A stretch of 7,354 nucleotides of DNA from Clostridia bacterium. GTDB lineage: Bacteria > Bacillota > Clostridia > Oscillospirales > SIG627. The stretch spans positions 1 to 7,354 of the forward strand of contig JAFTEP010000263.1 in assembly GCA_017453605.1 (NCBI GenBank). Reading direction: 5' to 3'. The position numbers and the translations under genes are program-made. Positions 1 to 6,180 of this stretch are shown one piece after another. Within the stretch, counting starts at the first letter, position 1. Each line of letters begins with the position of its first letter. Below the pieces are notes generated by a model. That model was not told the DNA's origin. It did not search any database and saw only the letters and a list, made by a program, of their open reading frames with translations.

Positions 1-202
1 AGTATTTGTTGAGCGATTTCAACTCGGCAAAAATAAAAAATCTCTCGGGTATCGCGGCTTCAAAAAGACATCTTATCGCGTCTACGGCGTCGTTTGTGTT
101 CCTGAGCATTTCAAGCTCCACGCTGCCGTACGGCGCGATGGATTTTGAAAGCTTCATCGAGGGGCTGTCTTTATAATAAAAATAACATATAGCGGCTTCC
201 AA
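1..202 (-). CDS. Hypothetical protein, N-terminal part only (runs off left edge)
   Basis: A minus-strand frame stays open from the window edge up to a TTG codon at 202-200, giving about 67 visible residues; the C-terminal part lies outside. The TTG is proposed as start because AAAGGA (positions 218-213 on the minus strand) lies 10 bases upstream and a good minus-strand promoter lies beyond it. An in-frame stop lies just upstream of that site. The next in-frame ATG is at 157-155 but has no visible ribosome binding site. From this ATG the protein begins MKLSKSIAPYGSVELEML and later contains acidic and hydrophobic helical-looking stretches. No signal peptide, membrane segment or known motif is visible and I do not recognise the family. 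That it is coding rests on codon use like that of its neighbours and on the promoter and ribosome binding site upstream. The start is uncertain between 202 and 157. Confidence 0.6.
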   Translation of the reverse strand, partial: MEAAICYFYYKDSPSMKLSKSIAPYGSVELEMLRNTNDAVDAIRCLFEAAIPERFFIFAELKSLNKY

Positions 203-236
203 GTTATAAAGGTCCTTTCAAAGTAGTTCTTTGCTG

Positions 237-264
237 TTGACGGTTTTTTATTCCAAACTATTTT
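237..264 (+). promoter_or_regulatory. Probable promoter of the three-gene plus-strand operon
   Basis: TTGACG (237-242) is followed after 16 bases by TATTTT (259-264). This -10 box lies almost exactly on top of the -10 box of the divergent minus-strand promoter (260-265), so the two would compete for RNA polymerase. The predicted start of transcription is near 271, leaving a leader of about 36 bases before the ATG at 307. The -10 match is only four of six, so this is weaker than the minus-strand promoter. Confidence 0.45.
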
Positions 265-288
265 ACAAATTTTGTCTTGTTTTGTCAA
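260..288 (-). promoter_or_regulatory. Sigma-A-type promoter for the left-edge gene
   Basis: On the minus strand TTGACA (288-283) is followed after 17 bases by TAAAAT (265-260). That is a perfect -35 box and a five-of-six -10 box at ideal spacing. The predicted transcript starts near 253 and reaches the proposed TTG start after a leader of about 50 bases. The first 12 bases from the -35 are identical to those of the tagD promoter at 4368. Confidence 0.7.
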
Positions 289-291
289 GAC
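274..291. repeat. Short inverted repeat overlapping the divergent promoter
   Basis: GTCTTG (274-279) and CAAGAC (286-291) form a perfect 6-bp inverted repeat with a 6-base spacer. It covers the whole -35 box of the minus-strand promoter and lies just after the predicted start of the plus-strand transcript. The heptamer TTTTGTC is also repeated at 270-276 and 280-286, exactly 10 bases apart. The position suits an operator for a dimeric regulator, but no regulator gene is present to support this. Confidence 0.4.
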
Positions 292-306
292 CAGAACCGG
301 ATAATT

Positions 307-1893
307 ATGATTCTATTAAACGATCTGAAACTTCCGCCGGACTTCACAAAAAAAGATCTCGTTACCGCCGCCGCGAAGAAGCTCGGCGTTAAAAAGAGCG
401 CCGTCAGGAATGCCGAACTGATAAAAAGATCGCTCGACTGCCGCAAAAAACCCCGGATCGAATACGTCTGCAGCGCCGCTCTCGAAACTGACAACGAGAG
501 CCGCTTTTATTCGCGAAAAGGCGTCAGCGCTTATAAGAAAAATGAATACGCGGTTTTGCCCGCCAGATCAAATTATAGACCCGTCGTTGTCGGATCAGGC
601 CCGGCGGGACTTTTTGCCGCATACGTTCTGTCTCTCGGAGGTCTCGAGCCCCTGATACTCGAAAGGGGAGATCGGGTCGAGGTCAGAAAAGAGAAAGTCG
701 CCCGCTATTTTTCTTTAGGCATCCTCGATCCGGAATCTAACGTCCAGTTCGGTGAAGGCGGAGCCGGAACGTTCTCCGACGGAAAGCTCAATACGGGAAT
801 CAGAGACGAAAGGATCCGTTTCGTTTTAGATTCTTTTTATAAATTCGGTGCGGACGAAACCGTCAAATACGACGCGCGTCCTCACGTCGGCACCGACGTT
901 CTGGAAACCGTACTGAAAAACATACGCAAAGAGCTTTTAAGCCTCGGCGCCGAATTCAAATTCAACTCAAAGCTTATCGGCTTCGAAAGCGAAAACGGCA
1001 TCCTGAAAAGCGTCACATATTCCGAAAAAGGCAAAACAGTAACCGTCCCCTGCACCGACTGCGTTCTCGCGATCGGTCACAGCGCACACGACACGCTCGG
1101 GATGCTCTTAAGTTCCGGGATAACCATGACCGCTATGCCCGCCGCCGTCGGCGTGCGCATCGAGCATCCGCAGTCGATGATAAACTTGAACAATTACGGC
1201 AGGGAAGCCCTCGAAAAATACTCTCTGCCTCCCGCCGACTACAGACTTTCATACAATCAGCCGGATTACAGCGTCCACACCTTTTGTATGTGTCCCGGAG
1301 GAGAAGTCGTCGCGGCTTCCAGCGATCCCGACGCTGTTGTGACAAACGGGATGAGCTGCTCTTCAAGAAGCGGTCCAAACGCGAACAGTGCGCTTATCGT
1401 GAGTACCGCCGGCGATTTTGCCGTCACCGATCCCTTTTCCACACTGAGATTCATGAGAGATATCGAACGCAGGGCGTTCAAGGCCGGAGGTTCGAACGGC
1501 TGCGCTCCGGCGCAGCTCGTCGGAGATTTTCTCGCCGGGAAAAAGAGTTCCGGCGCTCTCGGCGTCCTTCCGACATACCGACCGGGAGTCAGATTCGGCG
1601 CGATGGAAGAAGTCTTTCCCGACGCGATCTGCTCAAGGCTCAGAGAAGCGATAAAGCATTTTGACAAGCTGATCGAGGGTTTCGCGCTTTACGACGCCGT
1701 TCTGACTGCTCCAGAAACAAGAAGCTCTTCTCCCGTGAGGCTCATCCGCTCGGCTGACCTTGATTCTTCGGTACGCGGACTCTATCCCTGCGGAGAGGGA
1801 GCCGGATACGCCGGCGGAATCGTTTCCGCAGCTGTCGACGGGATGAAGTGCGCCGAAAGAATTATATCTATTCACAGATCGGAGGACGAATGA
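307..1893 (+). CDS. FAD-dependent dehydrogenase, COG2509 type
   Basis: Encodes 528 residues, a full-length member of a widespread bacterial family of flavoproteins whose substrate is not established. Residues 1-85 form the short N-terminal domain typical of the family. The FAD-binding Rossmann fold begins with VVVGSGPAG (about 93-101), followed by the glycine-rich stretch FGEGGAGTFSDGKLNTG (148-164). The C-terminal YPCGEGAGYAGGIVSAAVDG (about 493-512) is the second flavin-contacting motif. No signal peptide or membrane segment is seen, so it should be cytoplasmic. The ATG at 307 was chosen because family members start with a similar M-I-x-x-N-D-x-K-L-P sequence. A TTG at 277 is in frame but lies inside the divergent promoter. 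The ribosome binding site before 307 is weak. The stop codon overlaps the start of the next gene. The family assignment is firm; the reaction is unknown. Confidence 0.9.
   Translation: MILLNDLKLPPDFTKKDLVTAAAKKLGVKKSAVRNAELIKRSLDCRKKPRIEYVCSAALETDNESRFYSRKGVSAYKKNEYAVLPARSNYRPVVVGSGPAGLFAAYVLSLGGLEPLILERGDRVEVRKEKVARYFSLGILDPESNVQFGEGGAGTFSDGKLNTGIRDERIRFVLDSFYKFGADETVKYDARPHVGTDVLETVLKNIRKELLSLGAEFKFNSKLIGFESENGILKSVTYSEKGKTVTVPCTDCVLAIGHSAHDTLGMLLSSGITMTAMPAAVGVRIEHPQSMINLNNYGREALEKYSLPPADYRLSYNQPDYSVHTFCMCPGGEVVAASSDPDAVVTNGMSCSSRSGPNANSALIVSTAGDFAVTDPFSTLRFMRDIERRAFKAGGSNGCAPAQLVGDFLAGKKSSGALGVLPTYRPGVRFGAMEEVFPDAICSRLREAIKHFDKLIEGFALYDAVLTAPETRSSSPVRLIRSADLDSSVRGLYPCGEGAGYAGGIVSAAVDGMKCAERIISIHRSEDE
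1881..1885 (+). promoter_or_regulatory. Ribosome binding site that sets the YgiQ start
   Basis: A perfect GGAGG lies inside the 3' end of the upstream gene. Two consecutive in-frame ATG codons follow, at 1890 and 1893. Spacing is 4 bases to the first and 7 to the second, which favours 1893. That start also gives the MFLPISR beginning typical of the family. Confidence 0.8.
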
Positions 1894-3824
1894 TGTTTTT
1901 GCCGATCTCACGATCAGATATGCTTTCCCGCGGCTGGGATCAGGTCGACGTCGCGCTCGTTACCGGCGACGCATACGTCGATCATCCCGCGTTCGGCACC
2001 GCGATCATTTCCCGCGTACTGGAAGCGGCAGGCTTCAGAGTCGGGATAATCGCTCAGCCTCAGAATGACGAGGATTACAGACGCTTCGGCAGACCGAGGC
2101 TCGCTTTCTACGTCAACAGCGGGAACATTGATTCAATGGTCGCGCACTACACCGTCGCCAAAAAAAGACGCGAGATAGACTACTTTTCTCCGGGCGGGAT
2201 AATGGGGAAAAGACCGGACAGAGCCTGCACCGTTTACGCCAAAAAAGTCAAAAGCCTGTTTCCCGACGTTCCTGTCGCCATTGGAGGCCTCGAGGCCTCG
2301 CTGAGAAGATTTGCCCATTACGACTACTGGAAAGACAAAGTCCTTCCGAGCATACTTATAGACAGCGGAGCCGACATTCTGATGTTCGGGATGGGAGAGA
2401 ACACCTGCGTGGAGATCGCGCGGCTTCTCGCCGACGGATGGGAGGCAAAAGACATCACTCACGTCCGCGGAACGGCCTGTGTCGTCAAGCCGGATTTCAC
2501 TTATCCGGAAGACTATATCGTGTGCCCGTCGTTCGAAGAGGTCTGCGGATCTTCAAAGGAATCAAAATCAGCCTATGCCGATTCAGTCCGTATCCAGCAG
2601 CGGGAAAACGATCCCGTCAGGGGACGCGGACTCGTTCAGAAGCACGGGGATCTTGTCGTTTTGCAGAATCCACCCGCGATCCCTCTCGACACGGACGATC
2701 TCGACCGGGTCGCCGAGCTTCCTTACGAGAGAAACTACCACCCCGTCTACGAAGCAGAAGGCGGGATCCCCGCGATAAACGAAGTCAGGTTTTCCATAAC
2801 CCACAACAGAGGCTGTTTCGGCGCCTGCAATTTCTGCGCCATAGAGTATCACCAGGGCAGATTCGTCACCTCCAGAAGCAAAGAAAGCATTTTGAGAGAA
2901 GCCGAACTTCTGACAAAGCTCGACGGCTTCAAGGGCTATATCCACGACGTCGGAGGACCGACTGCGAATTTCAGGGCTCCGTCCTGCCGTAAACAGCTTA
3001 CTCACGGACTCTGCCCGGACAGAAAATGTCTTGCTCCGAAGCCTTGCCCGAACCTTATCGCGGATCACGCGGAGTATCTTGATATCCTGCGATCCGTCAG
3101 AAAACTTAAAGGCGTTAAAAAGGTATTCATCCGCTCGGGGCTGAGATACGACTATCTCATGTTGGACAAAGACGGGGCTTTCTTTTCGGAGCTTGTGAAG
3201 CATCACGTCAGCGGACAGTTGAGAGTCGCTCCCGAGCACTGTTCGGACGCGGTCCTTTCGGCAATGGGAAAACCCCCGATAGAAGTTTACAGAAGCTTCA
3301 AAAAGAAATTCGATTCTTTGAGCGAAAAAGCCGGACTGAAACAGTTTGTCGTGCCGTATCTTATGTCGTCGCATCCGGGAAGCCGCCTTAGGGACGCGAT
3401 CGAGCTGGCTTTATTCCTGAAATCCGAGGGACTTCACCCGGATCAGGTCCAGGACTTCTATCCGACTCCCGGAACCGTCTCGACGTGTATGTACTACACA
3501 GGGCTCGACCCCGTCACGATGAAATCGATATACGTTCCGAGAGACCCGCGCGAAAAGGCGATGCAAAGGGCGCTTTTGCAGTATTATCTTCCGCAGAACC
3601 GCCAGAAAGTGACCGAGGCTCTGAAAAAAGCCGGACGAACGGACCTGATCGGCTTCGGACCGGGTTGTCTTATAAGACCTGTCAGGAAATCACCTGATCC
3701 CGGACACACAAACAAAAAGGAAGGCGATCCCCCCGCGAAAAAGAAAACGTCGCTGACTAAGCACATAAAGCCGAAAACCAAAAGAAACCTATCTGACCAA
3801 AGAAAGGGCGGAAAAACAAAATGA
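1893..3824 (+). CDS. YgiQ-family radical SAM protein (UPF0313)
   Basis: Encodes 643 residues. Members bind a [4Fe-4S] cluster and S-adenosylmethionine; their substrate is not established. The N-terminus reads MFLPISRSDM and then LVTGDAYVDHP (22-32), diagnostic for YgiQ, in a region resembling cobalamin-binding folds. The radical SAM cysteines are C308, C312 and C315, in the CX3CX2C arrangement (RGCFGACNFC). A second cysteine group (C365, C374, C379, C385) follows in the radical SAM domain. The C-terminal region includes the DUF3362-type segment around CMYYTGLDP (from C532). The last 45 or so residues are very rich in lysine and look disordered. The gene overlaps its upstream neighbour by one base and its downstream neighbour by four, so all three should be translated from one message. 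Family call is firm; function unknown. Confidence 0.93.
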   Translation: MFLPISRSDMLSRGWDQVDVALVTGDAYVDHPAFGTAIISRVLEAAGFRVGIIAQPQNDEDYRRFGRPRLAFYVNSGNIDSMVAHYTVAKKRREIDYFSPGGIMGKRPDRACTVYAKKVKSLFPDVPVAIGGLEASLRRFAHYDYWKDKVLPSILIDSGADILMFGMGENTCVEIARLLADGWEAKDITHVRGTACVVKPDFTYPEDYIVCPSFEEVCGSSKESKSAYADSVRIQQRENDPVRGRGLVQKHGDLVVLQNPPAIPLDTDDLDRVAELPYERNYHPVYEAEGGIPAINEVRFSITHNRGCFGACNFCAIEYHQGRFVTSRSKESILREAELLTKLDGFKGYIHDVGGPTANFRAPSCRKQLTHGLCPDRKCLAPKPCPNLIADHAEYLDILRSVRKLKGVKKVFIRSGLRYDYLMLDKDGAFFSELVKHHVSGQLRVAPEHCSDAVLSAMGKPPIEVYRSFKKKFDSLSEKAGLKQFVVPYLMSSHPGSRLRDAIELALFLKSEGLHPDQVQDFYPTPGTVSTCMYYTGLDPVTMKSIYVPRDPREKAMQRALLQYYLPQNRQKVTEALKKAGRTDLIGFGPGCLIRPVRKSPDPGHTNKKEGDPPAKKKTSLTKHIKPKTKRNLSDQRKGGKTK

Positions 3825-4354
3825 TGCTCATGAACGGAGCGCCCGAAAACAAAGAGGGGAGAAGCGAACGCGAGCTCGCTTGCTACGCTTTTCTCGAGTC
3901 CCTGGGCGTGGAATATAAACGAGTCGATCATCCCCGCGCGGACAATATGGAGCAGTGCAAGCTCATCGACGAAGCGCTCGGCGCCATGATCTGCAAGAAT
4001 CTTTTCCTGTGCAACCGGCAGCAAACGGCTTTTTACCTGCTTATGATACCTGCTGACAAGGTGTTCAAGACCAAAGATCTGAGCGCTCAGATAGGTTCCG
4101 CAAGACTTTCGTTCGCCTCTCCCGAACAGATGGAGGCTCTTCTCGACGTCAGTCCCGGTTCTGCTTCGGTCCTTGCGTTAAAAAACGACAAGGAAAACAG
4201 AGTCAGGCTCCTTGTGGACAGAGAAGTCGCTTTTTCTGAATTTTTCGGCTGTCATCCCTGCGAAAACACTTCGAGCTTAAAGCTTCTGACGAACGATCTT
4301 TTCAAAAAGATCCTTCCCGCGACCGGACATTCCCCGGAGTTTGTGACTTTATAA
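3821..4354 (+). CDS. Prolyl-tRNA editing deacylase, ProXp-ala/YbaK family
   Basis: Encodes 177 residues, the full length of a free-standing trans-editing domain. Relatives hydrolyse Ala-tRNA(Pro) that prolyl-tRNA synthetase makes in error, preventing alanine being inserted at proline codons; this acts in the cytoplasm. The conserved lysine of the active site is probably K59 in the ICKNLFL segment. Other family blocks are the GSARLSFASPE segment (92-102), PGSASVLAL (112-120), and HPCENTSSLKL (145-155). The ProXp-ala subfamily usually has a GxxxP loop near 113-117. Here the last position is V117, so substrate preference could differ; the related Cys-tRNA(Pro) deacylase YbaK is the alternative. 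The ATG at 3821 overlaps the YgiQ stop as ATGA, with GGGCGGA 8 bases upstream. A second ATG follows directly at 3824. Confidence 0.87.
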   Translation: MMLMNGAPENKEGRSERELACYAFLESLGVEYKRVDHPRADNMEQCKLIDEALGAMICKNLFLCNRQQTAFYLLMIPADKVFKTKDLSAQIGSARLSFASPEQMEALLDVSPGSASVLALKNDKENRVRLLVDREVAFSEFFGCHPCENTSSLKLLTNDLFKKILPATGHSPEFVTL

Positions 4355-4367
4355 ACGATCGCCAATC

Positions 4368-4396
4368 TTGACAAAACAAATACGCGCTGATATAAT
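4368..4396 (+). promoter_or_regulatory. Consensus promoter of the tagD-like gene
   Basis: TTGACA (4368-4373) and TATAAT (4391-4396) are both perfect and separated by 17 bases, with an extended -10 TG at 4388-4389. Transcription should start near 4403, about 38 bases before the ATG. Such a strong site implies high constitutive expression by housekeeping RNA polymerase. It begins only 14 bases after the previous stop codon, and no terminator is visible in between, so read-through from the upstream operon is possible. Confidence 0.92.
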
Positions 4397-4426
4397 CAAT
4401 TCAGTAATAGTTTAAAGCCTCCAACG

Positions 4427-4434
4427 AAAGGAAG
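4427..4434 (+). promoter_or_regulatory. Ribosome binding site of the tagD-like gene
   Basis: AAAGGAAG lies with its AGGA core 8 bases before the ATG at 4441, an ideal spacing. It shows that translation initiation of the interrupted gene is fully preserved. Confidence 0.85.
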
Positions 4435-4440
4435 TATTAA

Positions 4441-4845
4441 ATGCGAAGAGTCATAACCTACGGCACCTTCGATCTTTTACATTACGGGCACATAAATCTT
4501 CTAAAACGCGCCAAAGCTCTCGGCGACTATTTGATCGTGGCTCTTTCCACAGACGAATTCAACGACCGCGAAAAGCATAAAGTGTGCTATTTCTCATACG
4601 AGCAGAGAAAAGCTCTCCTCGAATCCATAAGATAAGTCGATCTTGTCATTCCGGAAGAGAACTGGGAACAAAAGAGAAAGGACATCCATCTTTATCAGGT
4701 CGACGTTTTCGTTATGGGCGACGACTGGAAGGGCAAATTCGATTTTTTGAAGGAAGAGGGCGCCGAAGTGGTCTATCTTCCGAGAACTCCGGAGATCAGC
4801 TCCACGCAGATAAAAAGCGATCTCAAAAAGAAAAAAGAAAGCTGA
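4441..4845 (+). pseudogene. tagD: Glycerol-3-phosphate cytidylyltransferase (TagD-like) with an in-frame TAA
   Basis: TagD joins CTP and sn-glycerol 3-phosphate to give CDP-glycerol, the precursor of glycerol-phosphate wall teichoic acid. Read through, the frame gives 134 codons, close to the usual length of about 130. The nucleotidyltransferase motif HYGH is at residues 14-17. The family signature RTPEISSTQI is at 115-124, with serine in place of the commoner threonine at 121. Codon 65 (4633-4635) is TAA, where relatives have an aromatic residue, usually tyrosine, in an SIRYVDLVIPEENW context. One base change from TAT or TAC explains it. No frameshift is present, and the second half keeps good codon use and the key motif. 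The product as written stops after 64 residues and would lack half the active site. A recent nonsense mutation or a sequencing error are the likely causes. Promoter and ribosome binding site are intact. Confidence 0.88.
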
Positions 4846-4860
4846 ATCGGTTTTCATAGA

Positions 4861-4906
4861 GCGGAAGGTCCGTGCAGCTCACCGGACCTTCCGCCCTTAT
4901 CTTTTG
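4861..4906 (+). terminator. Intrinsic terminator between convergent genes
   Basis: A perfect 12-bp stem, GCGGAAGGTCCG (4861-4872) with CGGACCTTCCGC (4883-4894), encloses a 10-base loop. It is followed on the plus strand by a modest T-rich tail (about 4897-4906). It begins 15 bases after the tagD frame ends and 17 bases separate it from the luxC stop on the other strand. On the minus strand no run of T follows the stem, so efficient termination is expected mainly for the plus strand, although the hairpin may also end or protect the luxE-luxC message. Confidence 0.8.
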
Positions 4907-4911
4907 TGATC

Positions 4912-6180
4912 TTATTTTGTTTTGTTTATTATCCTGACGTAGTTTGAAAGTTCAAAAACTCCGTCGTGAGCTTCTCCCAGAAAAGTATCGGACATTTTCC
5001 CGGGTGACGTTATCCTGTTCACGCCGGCTCTCACCATGATGTTTTCTGCAAGTGAAGAGGTTTTACTATCCGCGATTATGCAGGCGGTCTGAAGATACCC
5101 CTTCTTGTTTCTCAGCACTTCAAAAAGGTTTTCGAGAGGAAGGGAAGAAACGGAACAGTTGCCGAAAAAGCCGGAGATCTCAAGTTCGGGATCGTCTTTT
5201 GCCCTAAGCGAGCAAGCTCTGCCGAAAAAGTGCCTTTCCGCTTTTTTCCCTTTTCCGAAAAGAGAAGCCTCTGTCCTTTCGGTAAGTGTTATCAGAGTGG
5301 ATTCCGCCGCGGCACCCATATCTCTCAGCGGATGTCTGTCGCGCGCTTTCTGAAGGAGGGGCAAAAAGAACGAACAGAATCTGTCCGCTTCAACCGGATC
5401 GTGAGAATCGACATAGATCCTCTGACAGCTGCTGCACAGAAGCTGAGAGGTCATGATTATATGCTCGGCGAGCTCCTCGAGAAGATCGGGATATTCTTTG
5501 TAGTCGGAGCCTATATATGCAAAACTGATCCTGTGTCCCCATTCGACTATCCCGGCGTTAGGAGGAGCAAGTTTTCTGACGGCACTCACTGCCTCGTCCG
5601 CACCCCATACGACTATCCTGTCGGCGATCCGGGCCATCGTGAGCATCGAGGAGACGTCGGAGGACGGAGTGTCGAAGACGAATACGAAATCCGCCGCGTC
5701 GGGGAAAATATCTATGAAGCGTTTCAATATCTCCAAAGTGATCCCGTTATCCTGAGAGGGGAGTTTAAGGACGTTGACGTTTCCGCAAAGAAGACCGCAC
5801 AGAACGCAATACGCCGGGAGAACGTCGATATTTCCGGCGGAGATGTGAAAGAGGATCCCGACGGGCGCTCTGTATGACTCAATTTCGGGAAGGTCCGGAA
5901 GATCGGGAAGTTGTGCGTTGAGATTTTTTATCACGTTCTCCTTTTTCAAGAGATGAGCCGCCCTTGCGGCGTATTCCTCTATGCCGTCTACGTCAATGCT
6001 TTTTATAAGATCGTCGAATTCTCCGTCGAGGATAAGTCCCGAGATCTTGTCTACGGCGTCTATGAGCTTTTCTCTGTCGAGATTATTTTCTCTGAGCGCC
6101 GCTTCGGCATCCTTTTGAAGCGTACCGAGAAGACGGACGCTTTCTATAGAGTCATAGACAGTTCCTTTATACAAGATCAT
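4912..6180 (-). CDS. Acyl-CoA reductase, LuxC family
   Basis: Encodes 422 residues, slightly shorter than the roughly 480 of luminous Vibrio LuxC. The family reduces an activated fatty acyl group to the aldehyde with NADPH through an acyl-cysteine intermediate, using an aldehyde-dehydrogenase-like fold. Visible motifs are PVGILFHISAGN (106-117), GNVNVLKLPS (133-142), and SQLLCSSCQRIYV (245-257). In the last, C249 aligns with the catalytic cysteine of the family and C252 is an extra nearby cysteine. The C-terminal block VRAGVNRITSPGKM (383-396) followed by DGVFELSNYVR is also typical. No signal peptide or membrane segment is seen. Its ATG overlaps the luxE-like stop by 4 bases, with GGGAGA 9 bases upstream, so translation is coupled to it. 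No luciferase genes are present, so light production is unlikely. The true acyl substrate is unknown. Confidence 0.9.
   Translation of the reverse strand: MILYKGTVYDSIESVRLLGTLQKDAEAALRENNLDREKLIDAVDKISGLILDGEFDDLIKSIDVDGIEEYAARAAHLLKKENVIKNLNAQLPDLPDLPEIESYRAPVGILFHISAGNIDVLPAYCVLCGLLCGNVNVLKLPSQDNGITLEILKRFIDIFPDAADFVFVFDTPSSDVSSMLTMARIADRIVVWGADEAVSAVRKLAPPNAGIVEWGHRISFAYIGSDYKEYPDLLEELAEHIIMTSQLLCSSCQRIYVDSHDPVEADRFCSFFLPLLQKARDRHPLRDMGAAAESTLITLTERTEASLFGKGKKAERHFFGRACSLRAKDDPELEISGFFGNCSVSSLPLENLFEVLRNKKGYLQTACIIADSKTSSLAENIMVRAGVNRITSPGKMSDTFLGEAHDGVFELSNYVRIINKTK

Noticed and set aside
277..306. TTG at 277 as the start of the FAD-dependent dehydrogenase
   Set aside because: The extra ten residues are not typical of the family, and the codon lies within the divergent promoter and the inverted repeat; the ATG at 307 matches the family N-terminus.
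1848..1892. Upstream in-frame start at 1848 for the YgiQ-like gene
   Set aside because: It would overlap the upstream gene by 46 bases, while GGAGG at 1881-1885 and the conserved MFLPISR beginning point to 1893.
2583..3374. Long minus-strand open frame of 263 codons inside the YgiQ-like gene
   Set aside because: It lies entirely opposite a well-recognised gene, has no ribosome binding site or family motif, and is expected as a shadow of the balanced codon use of the real gene.
4355..4367. Terminator after the editing deacylase gene
   Set aside because: No stem followed by a T run is visible in the short gap before the tagD promoter.
4633..4635. Programmed read-through or reassigned TAA as sense in the tagD-like gene
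   Set aside because: TAA serves as an ordinary stop for two other genes here and no stimulatory structure is evident directly after the codon; kept only as an item to check.
4714..4845. Second half of tagD as an independent gene starting at the ATG at 4714
   Set aside because: No ribosome binding site, and the fragment lacks the HxGH active-site motif, so it would not fold into a working enzyme.
5230..5877. Plus-strand open frame of 215 codons opposite the luxC-like gene
   Set aside because: No recognisable domain or start signal; the opposite strand encodes a clear LuxC-family protein.
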